From assembly GCA_001940985.1 (NCBI GenBank), contig MSHB01000002.1, positions 30,974-94,973 of the forward strand: a stretch of DNA of 64,000 nt, written 5' to 3'. The notes below the pieces were generated by a model. The model was not told the origin of the DNA. It ran no database searches and saw nothing but the letters and a program-made list of their open reading frames with translations. Position numbers and translations under genes: made by a program. This stretch comes from Mollicutes bacterium Phil14 (lineage in GTDB: Bacteria; Bacillota_I; Bacilli_A; ML615J-28; CAG-698). Position 1 is the stretch's first letter, and each line of letters starts with the position of its first letter. This document shows, piece by piece, positions 57,693 to 64,000 of this stretch.

Positions 57693-57789
57693 AGTAACAG
57701 AGTAGTTAACAAGCGTTAAGTGCCTCATTACGGGAAGTATAGTGAGGACGAAGGTAATCCCGCGGTTTGTTAGCGCATCCGCTGTTACT
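57693..57789 (+). ncRNA. Tetrahydrofolate riboswitch aptamer (THF-I class)
   Basis: P1 is AGTAACAG 57693-57700 with CTGTTACT 57782-57789. Conserved THF-aptamer blocks appear in order: AGAGTAG, GCGTTAAGTG (about 57713-57722), CGGGAAGT, GACGAAGGT, CCGCGGT and GCATCCGCT (about 57775-57783). These match the folT riboswitch of Streptococcus as I recall it. The downstream gene is a folate-type ECF S component. Confidence 0.93.
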
Positions 57790-57795
57790 ATTAAC

Positions 57796-57822
57796 GCGGA
57801 TCTCTTAAAGGAGGTCTTTTTT
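57796..57822 (+). promoter_or_regulatory. Expression platform of the THF riboswitch
   Basis: GATCTC 57799-57804 can pair with GAGGTC 57811-57816. That stem contains the ribosome site and is followed by seven T, so it can act as terminator or as site blocker. The competing pairing is ATCCGC 57777-57782 (aptamer 3' side) with GCGGAT 57796-57801. Ligand binding would free GCGGAT and switch the gene off. Confidence 0.7.
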
Positions 57823-57823
57823 T

Positions 57824-58360
57824 ATGAAAAAAAACGAAATTTTAAACATAACAATTTGTTCTATAATGGCAGCAGTTTCCATTATTTTAGAAAAATTTGT
57901 TAGTTTGGACTTAGGTATGGGAATAAAATTAACATTTTATGGATTACCATTAATGATTGTTGGGATAATGTTCGGAGTTAAGCTAGGATTATTGACAGGA
58001 ATAGTTACTGGTGCAATAATTCAATTAACTAGTCCGTATGGCATTAGTGTTACTAGCATCTTTTGGGCACTAGCTCCAGTTGTTTGGGGAACACTTAGCG
58101 CAATTATGTATTTAGTTTTTAAAAAAAGCAATAATTTTATTGCTTTAGTTTGTGTTGTGCTTATTACATCGTTATCTGCTACTATTGTTAATACTTTGGC
58201 TATGATATTAGAAGGAATAATATTTGCAGATGAATACTATGCCTTTGCTAATGTTATTGCAAATGTTCCTATTAGATTTTTGTCTATGGTAATATTAGTG
58301 ATACCATATGCTTTATTGCTTAAAAGTATTATTAGAATTAAATTTGTAAAAAATGATTAA
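57824..58360 (+). CDS. folT: Folate ECF transporter substrate-binding (S) component
   Basis: A 178-residue membrane protein with about six helices of the ECF S-component fold (ITICSIMAAVSIILEKFVSL, LKLTFYGLPLMIVGIMFG-type segment, and VIANVPIRFLSMVILVIPY). The substrate is assigned as folate from the tetrahydrofolate riboswitch just upstream. It needs the shared EcfA-A'-T module, which is not in this window. AGGAGG at 57809-57814 lies inside the switch. Confidence 0.88.
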   Translation: MKKNEILNITICSIMAAVSIILEKFVSLDLGMGIKLTFYGLPLMIVGIMFGVKLGLLTGIVTGAIIQLTSPYGISVTSIFWALAPVVWGTLSAIMYLVFKKSNNFIALVCVVLITSLSATIVNTLAMILEGIIFADEYYAFANVIANVPIRFLSMVILVIPYALLLKSIIRIKFVKND

Positions 58361-58374
58361 AAGTTATAAATCAC

Positions 58375-58394
58375 AGGGGTTAATGTCCCCTTTT
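58375..58394 (+). terminator. Terminator of folT
   Basis: AGGGG 58375-58379 pairs with CCCCT 58387-58391, short loop, then T. The flanking ATAAAT/ATTTAT sequences may extend the stem. Confidence 0.68.
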
Positions 58395-58433
58395 AATATT
58401 TATAGTGTATATAATTTTTTATAATCAAAATGA

Positions 58434-58462
58434 TTTAAAAACAGATTATTTTGTGTTATAAT
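58434..58462 (+). promoter_or_regulatory. Promoter of the Nudix-FRG pair
   Basis: TTTAAA 58434-58439, spacer 17, extended -10 TGTTATAAT (hexamer 58457-58462). Confidence 0.65.
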
Positions 58463-58503
58463 TTAAAGTATAAATAGAAAAGTATGGAAAAGAGGTCATA
58501 AAT

Positions 58504-59064
58504 ATGAAATTAATTGATTTACGAAAAGCACATGAAGGAAAGTTTTTAACTTATTATGTGGCTGATTATTTAAATAAAGATAATAAAGTTAAATCATATG
58601 AATTTATTAGCAGAAAGAAAGATTTGACAATTGATAGTTTTGGAAATACTGAGGCTGTAGGAGTTGGAGTTATTCCTTTATCTTTAGATAATGAAAAAAT
58701 TTTGTTACAACGTGAATTTAGACTTGCTTGTAATCAATGGGTATACAATTTTACTACAGGATTAATAGATGAATCAGAAACACCAGAGGTAGCTGCAAAG
58801 CGTGAAATGCTTGAAGAGACAGGAGTGGAACTTGTTTCTGTTGATGCTGTTTTACCTCCATCATATGCTTCTGCCCCTACTTCAGATGAAGTTATGATTA
58901 TTATTATTGGTCGTGCTAAAGGTGAAGTAAAGGAAAGCATATTTGTAGATGAAGAAATTAGTGCTAAATGGTATACAAAGGCAGAAATAAAAGAACTACT
59001 TGCTAGTGGAGCCCTAATGAGTGTAAGAACACAAATATTTTTATATAAATGGGTAAATGAATAA
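58504..59064 (+). CDS. Nudix hydrolase, ADP-ribose pyrophosphatase-like
   Basis: A 186-residue Nudix protein. The box lies at about 86-108 (GLIDESETPEVAAKREMLEE then TGVEL) and is complete, with all metal-binding Glu. Overall layout (N-terminal beta domain, QWVYNFTTGLID before the box, APTSDEVMII after it) resembles NudF-type ADP-ribose pyrophosphatases, which split ADP-ribose to AMP and ribose-5-phosphate. Its stop overlaps the start of the FRG-domain gene by one base (TAATG), implying coupled translation. Confidence 0.87.
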   Translation: MKLIDLRKAHEGKFLTYYVADYLNKDNKVKSYEFISRKKDLTIDSFGNTEAVGVGVIPLSLDNEKILLQREFRLACNQWVYNFTTGLIDESETPEVAAKREMLEETGVELVSVDAVLPPSYASAPTSDEVMIIIIGRAKGEVKESIFVDEEISAKWYTKAEIKELLASGALMSVRTQIFLYKWVNE

Positions 59065-59834
59065 TGAATGAAGAAAAAAAGATATTTTCTTATGATGAAT
59101 ATATTGAAGAATTAAAAGGTAGAGGAGACATTTTTGTTTTTCGTGGACAAGCAAACAGTGATTTTATTTTAATTCCATCAGGATTAAGAGGAGAACATAT
59201 AAAAGAAGCAGATGGTCAAATGTTTAGATTTGTTGATGAAATGAAGAAATCATTTGGCTTTGATGAACTTACTTGTATAGAAATAGCTCAACATTTTGCT
59301 CTCCCAACAAGAATGTTAGATTTTTCTTATTCATATGATGTGGCATTATTCTTTGCTTGCCATGATGCTAAAGGAAAATATAACGATTGTGATGGCAAAG
59401 TGTTTATTTTTAATAAAAGTAAGTATGAAAGAATTTTGAAAGATTTGAATAAATTATCTAGTCAAGTAATTAGAAATAATAAATTTTTGTATGAATGGTT
59501 GCAAAAATATATTGATAAAGAATCTACATTTTTAGGTGATAAAGGAATAGATATGCCAATATTTATTGATGCAACTCAACAATTTGATAGATTGTATATG
59601 CAAAAAGGATTGTTTTTGTTATGGGGAAAAGATGATTGTTCATTTGAAAAAATTTTAATAAATGAAAATATTAATATTAATGATTTTATAGATACAATTG
59701 TTATATCTAAAGAATCAAAACCTTTAATACTTGCTGAACTTGCAAAAAAGAATATATGTGAAGATACTTTATATATGAATATAAATAAAATTAAAGATTT
59801 AGTTAATATTATTAAATATGGTGATAAAAAGTAA
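59064..59834 (+). CDS. FRG-domain protein
   Basis: A 256-residue cytosolic protein with an FRG domain: F26-R-G-Q29 followed by ANSDFILIPSGLRGE, then the second signature IAQHFALPTRMLDFSYS (about 74-90) and ALFFACHD. FRG-domain proteins have no established activity; they are common in prophages and accessory islands and often stand next to defence-type genes. Here the gene is translationally coupled to a Nudix hydrolase. The C-terminal half (about 110-256) is unassigned. It has no visible phage or defence neighbours and similar base composition to the rest, so no clear sign of recent transfer. Confidence 0.82.
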   Translation: MNEEKKIFSYDEYIEELKGRGDIFVFRGQANSDFILIPSGLRGEHIKEADGQMFRFVDEMKKSFGFDELTCIEIAQHFALPTRMLDFSYSYDVALFFACHDAKGKYNDCDGKVFIFNKSKYERILKDLNKLSSQVIRNNKFLYEWLQKYIDKESTFLGDKGIDMPIFIDATQQFDRLYMQKGLFLLWGKDDCSFEKILINENININDFIDTIVISKESKPLILAELAKKNICEDTLYMNINKIKDLVNIIKYGDKK

Positions 59835-59848
59835 AGAAAGGAACAAAT

Positions 59849-60742
59849 ATGGGAAAAGAAAATAATCTAAAAGCATGGTTATATTTACTTCCAGCGTTTA
59901 TTTTTTTAGTTGTTTTTATGATTTATCCTTTAATTGATGTACTTGTATATTCGTTTGAAGAAGGATATAATTTTGTGTCGCAAAAGTTTTTTGGAATAGG
60001 ATTTTATAATTATTCTTATATTTTACATGATCCATATTTTTTGCAGGCTATAAAAAACACATTTATTATGGTTATAATAACGGTGCCAATTTCTACAGGA
60101 GTAGCTTTATTAATATCTTTAGGATTAAGTTCAATAAAGCCGTTAAGAAAATTATTTCAAACAATTTATTTTTTACCGTATGTTACTAACACATTAGCAG
60201 TTGGACTAGTTTTTATGATTCTATTTAAAAAGACAGCTTATAGTGATGGTTTGGTTAATCTTTTGATAAATTGGTTTGGTGGAGAAAGTGTTGATTTCAT
60301 TGATGGTCCATATTGGGCAAAAATGTTTGTAATGTGCTTTTATATAATTTGGGTAGTAATGCCATTTAAGATTTTAATATTGACTAGTGCTTTGGCTTCT
60401 GTTAAAGAAGATTATTACAATGCTGCAAAGGTAGATGGCACATCTAAATCAAGAACATTTTTCAAAATTACACTACCAATGATTTCACCAATGATATTTT
60501 ATTTAATCATTACAGGATTTATTGGAGCATTTAAAGAATATAGCGATGCTGTCGCTCTATTTGGAACTAATTTAAATGCTGCTGGAATGAATACCATTGT
60601 TGGTTATGTTTATGATATGTTATATGGAAATAGTGGCGGTTATCCTTCATATGCTAGTGCAGCCGCAATTATATTATTTATTATTGTTCTTACAATAACA
60701 TGCATTAATCTTCTTGTTAGTAGAAAGCATGTTCATTATTAG
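59849..60742 (+). CDS. ABC sugar-type importer permease, MalF/UgpA-like
   Basis: A 297-residue membrane protein with about six helices and the EAA loop YYNAAKVDGTSKSRTFFKITLP (about 187-208), typical of carbohydrate-uptake (CUT1) ABC permeases of the first-permease type. It lies 14 bases after the FRG gene, with AAAGGA before the ATG, and nine bases before the second permease. There is no separate promoter, so it may be read from the Nudix promoter. The substrate is unknown. Confidence 0.93.
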   Translation: MGKENNLKAWLYLLPAFIFLVVFMIYPLIDVLVYSFEEGYNFVSQKFFGIGFYNYSYILHDPYFLQAIKNTFIMVIITVPISTGVALLISLGLSSIKPLRKLFQTIYFLPYVTNTLAVGLVFMILFKKTAYSDGLVNLLINWFGGESVDFIDGPYWAKMFVMCFYIIWVVMPFKILILTSALASVKEDYYNAAKVDGTSKSRTFFKITLPMISPMIFYLIITGFIGAFKEYSDAVALFGTNLNAAGMNTIVGYVYDMLYGNSGGYPSYASAAAIILFIIVLTITCINLLVSRKHVHY

Positions 60743-60750
60743 GAGGCTTT

Positions 60751-61617
60751 ATGAATAACTATTTGCAATTAGAAAAAAAGACAAAAATTAAAAATACTGT
60801 TTCCAAAGTAGTGATATATTTTTTCTTAGCTTTTTGGGCAATATTAGTATTGTTTCCTTTTTATTGGATGATTTTATCTTCTCTTAAGAGTTATGCACAA
60901 TATAATGGTGAGCGTATTCCTAAGTTTTTTACACTTTATCCAACACTTCAAAATTATAAAGAAGCCTTTACTACTGTTCCATTGATGAAGTATTTTGGAA
61001 ATACTGTATTATTTGCTGTTATAACTACATCAATTATGTTGATGGTTTCTACTCTAGCTGCATTTGCTTTTGCAAGATTAGAATTTAAAGGAAAAAATCT
61101 AGTTTTCACAGTATTTCTATCATTGATGATGATACCTAATGAATTAGTAGTCATTACTAATTTTACAACAATCACCAATTTAGACTTGAGAAATACTTTT
61201 ACTGGATTGATATTACCATCTGTTACATCTGTCTTTTATATATATTTATTAAAAGAAAACTTTGCCCAAATTCCTGATGAATTATATTACGCTGCAAAGG
61301 TCGATGGAACAAGTGATTTAAAATATCTAATAAAGGTAATGGTTCCAATTAGTAAACCAACAATAGTTTCAATAGTAATTTTGAAAATAATAGAATGTTG
61401 GAACTCATATGTTTGGCCACATTTAATAACTGATGATGAAGCCTACTATTTGGTTTCTAATGGAATTCAAGAAATCAGAGAAAATGGTTTTGGTCGTGAG
61501 AATGTTCCTGCGATGATGGCGGCAGTTGTTGCAATATCAATACCGTTAATAATAATTTTTTTGGTGTTCCGTAATCAAATTATGACAGGAGTATCAAAAA
61601 GCGGTACTAAAGGGTGA
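60751..61617 (+). CDS. ABC sugar-type importer permease, MalG/UgpE-like
   Basis: A 288-residue six-helix permease, the usual partner of the preceding gene. N-terminal FPFYWMILSSLKS and the EAA loop LYYAAKVDGTSDLKYLIKVMVP (about 184-205) mark the MalG type. AGGAGG precedes the start. The ATPase (MsmX/UgpC type) is absent from the window; Firmicutes often share one ATPase among several such systems. Confidence 0.93.
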   Translation: MNNYLQLEKKTKIKNTVSKVVIYFFLAFWAILVLFPFYWMILSSLKSYAQYNGERIPKFFTLYPTLQNYKEAFTTVPLMKYFGNTVLFAVITTSIMLMVSTLAAFAFARLEFKGKNLVFTVFLSLMMIPNELVVITNFTTITNLDLRNTFTGLILPSVTSVFYIYLLKENFAQIPDELYYAAKVDGTSDLKYLIKVMVPISKPTIVSIVILKIIECWNSYVWPHLITDDEAYYLVSNGIQEIRENGFGRENVPAMMAAVVAISIPLIIIFLVFRNQIMTGVSKSGTKG

Positions 61618-61621
61618 TATT

Positions 61622-63202
61622 ATGATTAAGAAAAAATTATTAATATTATTATTAATTTTCGTTACAACTTTATTAAGTTTTGGTTGTCATGGTAGTAAAA
61701 AAACTTCAAATTTTACTATTCCTGAAAGTTTTGATACAACAAGAAATTATGAAATAACTTTTTGGGCTAAAAATGATTCTAATATTGTTCAAAAAAATAT
61801 TTATAAAAAAGCGATTGATGATTTTCAAAAACTTTATCCTAATATTACTATAACTATTAAAAACTATTCTGACTATGGAAAAATATATGAAGATGTTATT
61901 ACCAATATTTCTACTGGTACAACACCTAATATATGTATTACATATCCTGACCACATAGCTACGTATTTGACTGGTAATAATATTGTTGTTCCGTTAGATG
62001 ATTTAATTAATAATAAAAAATTTGGTTTAGGTGGTAGTGAGTTATTATTTGATTCCGTTTCTAAAGATGAATTAATTGAAAAGTTTTTTGATGAATGTAA
62101 TTTTAATGGTTTCTATTATGCTGTTCCTTTTATGAGATCTACAGAAGCTTGTTATGTTAATAAAGATTATGTAGAATCATTAGGTTACACACTTCCTGAT
62201 AAACTTACTTGGGATTTCGTTTGGGAAGTTTCAGAAAAAGCTATGTTAAATAAAAATCCTAATCAAGTATTAATACCTTTCATATATAAATCTACTGATA
62301 ATATGATGATTCAAATGATTAAACAAAAAGGTTCTGGCTATTCAACAAAAGAGGGGGAAGTATTGATATTCAATGATACTACAAAAGAATTATTAAATAC
62401 AATTGCCTCTCATGCTAAAAATAAATGTTTTTCAACATTTAAGATTTCTAGTTATCCTGGCAATTTCTTTAATGCGGGACAATGTATTTTTGCTATTGAT
62501 TCGACTGCTGGAGCAACATGGATAGGGACAAATGCTCCACTAATGGATATTCCTAAAGAAGAAGTAGTTGAATTTGAAACTGTGGTAAAAATGATTCCAC
62601 AGTTTGATGTTGATAACCCACAAATGATATCTCAAGGACCATCAATTTGTATATTTAATAAGAGTGATTCTCAAGAAGTACTTGCTTCATGGCTTTTTAC
62701 ACAATACTTATTAACAAATGATGTTCAAATTGCATATTCAAAAACTGAAGGATATGCACCAGTTACTAAAAAAGCTCAAAATTCATTAGAATATTTGGAT
62801 TATTTATCAAGAGCTGGTGAAAATAATCAAGAATACTATGGTGTTAAAATTGCCGCAACCAAATTGTTATTAGAGAATGTTCGAAATACTTTTGTAACAC
62901 CAGTATTTAATGGATCAGTTTCGTTACGTGATGCATCAGGAGAAATGATTGAAGAAGTAGTAAAAGCTACTAATAAAAAACAAGTTGTTGATGACGAGAA
63001 AATTCAAGAAATTTTTTCTAAAGTTTCATCTTTAAAGAAATTAGATCAAATTGAAAAAAATACTGATGTTGGTGCAGAAAAACTTGGTGAATTACCAAAA
63101 ATGTCTAAAATTTTATTGATATCAATTGTTTTGATTTGGGTAATAATTGGCTCATATGCAATATGCATAAAATTAAAGAATGTGAAAGAAAATAAAAAAT
63201 GA
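61622..63202 (+). CDS. Extracellular solute-binding protein with lipobox and C-terminal membrane helix
   Basis: A 526-residue binding protein for the two preceding permeases. It has a signal peptide with a slightly atypical lipobox (SFGC, C22). The family 1 (MalE/UgpB-like) fold follows: YEITFWAKNDSNIVQKNIYKKAIDDF-type start, then ISTGTTPNICITYPDHIATYL, and CYVNKDYVESLGYTLPDKLTWDF. Unusually, a single hydrophobic helix (about 496-517, ILLISIVLIWVIIGSYAICI) and a basic tail end the protein, giving a possible second membrane anchor. It starts four bases after the permease gene. Confidence 0.88.
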   Translation: MIKKKLLILLLIFVTTLLSFGCHGSKKTSNFTIPESFDTTRNYEITFWAKNDSNIVQKNIYKKAIDDFQKLYPNITITIKNYSDYGKIYEDVITNISTGTTPNICITYPDHIATYLTGNNIVVPLDDLINNKKFGLGGSELLFDSVSKDELIEKFFDECNFNGFYYAVPFMRSTEACYVNKDYVESLGYTLPDKLTWDFVWEVSEKAMLNKNPNQVLIPFIYKSTDNMMIQMIKQKGSGYSTKEGEVLIFNDTTKELLNTIASHAKNKCFSTFKISSYPGNFFNAGQCIFAIDSTAGATWIGTNAPLMDIPKEEVVEFETVVKMIPQFDVDNPQMISQGPSICIFNKSDSQEVLASWLFTQYLLTNDVQIAYSKTEGYAPVTKKAQNSLEYLDYLSRAGENNQEYYGVKIAATKLLLENVRNTFVTPVFNGSVSLRDASGEMIEEVVKATNKKQVVDDEKIQEIFSKVSSLKKLDQIEKNTDVGAEKLGELPKMSKILLISIVLIWVIIGSYAICIKLKNVKENKK

Positions 63203-63212
63203 TGATAATTGA

Positions 63213-63241
63213 TTGACTAAATTGCATTATTTTATTATAAT
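63213..63241 (+). promoter_or_regulatory. Sigma-A promoter of the terminal lipoprotein gene
   Basis: TTGACT 63213-63218 and TATAAT 63236-63241, spacer 17. No terminator was seen between the binding-protein gene and this promoter. Confidence 0.8.
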
Positions 63242-63284
63242 AATACTGTAAAAAATACAAGAATTTTAGAAAAGGAGAAAAAAT

Positions 63285-64000
63285 ATGAAAAAATTCTTAG
63301 TTTTACTATTTGCGTTACTATCTGTAGTAACAATAGTTGGATGCAAAAAAGATCCAGAAAAAAAAGAATATACTGTTGAATTTATTGTTGATGAAGAAGT
63401 AGTTGACACACAAAAAGTATTAGAAGGAAAAGATGCTGTTGCTCCAAAAGATCCAGTTAAAGATGGATATAAATTTACTGGTTGGGATAAAGAATTCACA
63501 AATGTAACTAGTGACTTAAAAGTTAATGCTGTTTTTGAAAAACTAGGTCCTAGTGTTATGACATATCAAGAATTCGTTAATGCTGAATTAGATTCAGAAG
63601 TAATCATTGAAGGATATGTACAAGCAGCACAATTATATAGCACAAGTTATAATAATACTACTTTATATTTACAAGATAAAGATGGTGCATACTTTGTTTA
63701 CAGATTAGCATGTACTGAAGAAGAATATGCAAAATTTGTTAAAGGTGTAAAAGTTAGAATTACTGGTACTAAATCAGCATGGTCTGGTGAAGTTGAAATC
63801 ACTGATGCAACATTTGAAGTTATTGATGGAAACTATGTAGCTGAAGCTAAAGATGTTACTGAATTATTAGGAACTGATGAATTAATTAATAGTCAAAACC
63901 AATTTGTATCATTTAAAGGATTAAAAGTTGAAGCTAGTAAAGATGCAGAAGGAAACGATGTAGCATTCTTATACAAGTACAATGGATCTGGAGAAGATGG
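63285..64000 (+). CDS. Lipoprotein with InlB-type repeat and OB-like domain (truncated by window edge)
   Basis: The frame is open from ATG 63285 to the window end (238 codons, no stop). It has a signal peptide with lipobox IVGC (C20). Residues about 28-86 form one InlB B-repeat/Flg_new unit (VEFIVDEEVV...DGYKFTGWDKEF...VNAVFE). Residues about 92-185 (SEVIIEGYVQAAQLY, TTLYLQDKDGAYFVYR, VKGVKVRITGTK) look like an OB-fold of the kind found in bacterial surface or nuclease-associated lipoproteins. AAAGGAG precedes the start. The C-terminus is outside the window, so function cannot be given. Confidence 0.82.
   Translation, partial: MKKFLVLLFALLSVVTIVGCKKDPEKKEYTVEFIVDEEVVDTQKVLEGKDAVAPKDPVKDGYKFTGWDKEFTNVTSDLKVNAVFEKLGPSVMTYQEFVNAELDSEVIIEGYVQAAQLYSTSYNNTTLYLQDKDGAYFVYRLACTEEEYAKFVKGVKVRITGTKSAWSGEVEITDATFEVIDGNYVAEAKDVTELLGTDELINSQNQFVSFKGLKVEASKDAEGNDVAFLYKYNGSGED

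Overview
The window is AT-rich and densely coding. It looks like the chromosome of a low-GC Firmicute (Bacilli-like): near-consensus sigma-A promoters, strong AGGAGG ribosome sites, and the Bacillus-type gene order cysS-mrnC-rlmB-sigH-rpmG-secE-nusG-rplKAJL-rsmC-rpoBC-rpsLG-fusA-tuf. UGA is used as a stop, for example at the ends of nusG, ruvB and murG, so this is not the Mycoplasma code. A spoIIGA-sigE-sigG cluster implies an endospore former or a recent descendant of one. I infer an uncultivated, probably gut-associated relative of Erysipelotrichia/Mollicutes-type Bacilli; the exact taxon cannot be fixed from this window.

Layout. 1-4.7 kb: the 3' end of dnaE, pfkA, metG and a YitT-family membrane protein. 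4.7-5.8 kb: rplM-rpsI behind a consensus promoter and a structured leader. 5.8-30.1 kb: the translation/transcription super-cluster, carrying the usual ribosomal-protein regulatory RNAs (L1-type operators before rplK and rplA, L10 leader before rplJ). It is interrupted by a serine-beta-lactamase-fold protein that has lost its catalytic residues, an SGNH esterase, a stand-alone E2-like acyltransferase and a CNNM/CorC-type transporter. 30.2-41.4 kb: tatD, an HtrA-like lipoprotein, a minus-strand block (class A PBP, a small orphan and a degenerate GcvT-fold protein), ychF, cinA and a large Ig-like/amidase lipoprotein. 41.6-46.1 kb: ftsY-ylxM-ffh plus a long coiled-coil orphan. 46.1-50.8 kb: ruvA (inverted), ruvB-queA-tgt and a lipoprotein. 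50.9-57.7 kb: a compacted division/cell-wall/sporulation cluster, ftsW-murG-murB-ftsZ-spoIIGA-sigE-sigG, without divIB or ftsA. 57.7-64 kb: a folate ECF transporter gene under a tetrahydrofolate riboswitch, a Nudix-FRG gene pair, a sugar-type ABC importer without its ATPase, and a truncated lipoprotein gene.

Most striking regulatory signals. A 12-bp perfect hairpin ends at the sigG start codon and buries its ribosome site. The promoter before spoIIGA has a 21-bp spacer and a Spo0A-box-like -35, as in the B. subtilis spoIIG promoter. The folT riboswitch has a readable, mutually exclusive expression platform. I saw no tRNA, rRNA, CRISPR array, insertion sequence or phage gene. No gene-free stretch exceeds 300 bases.
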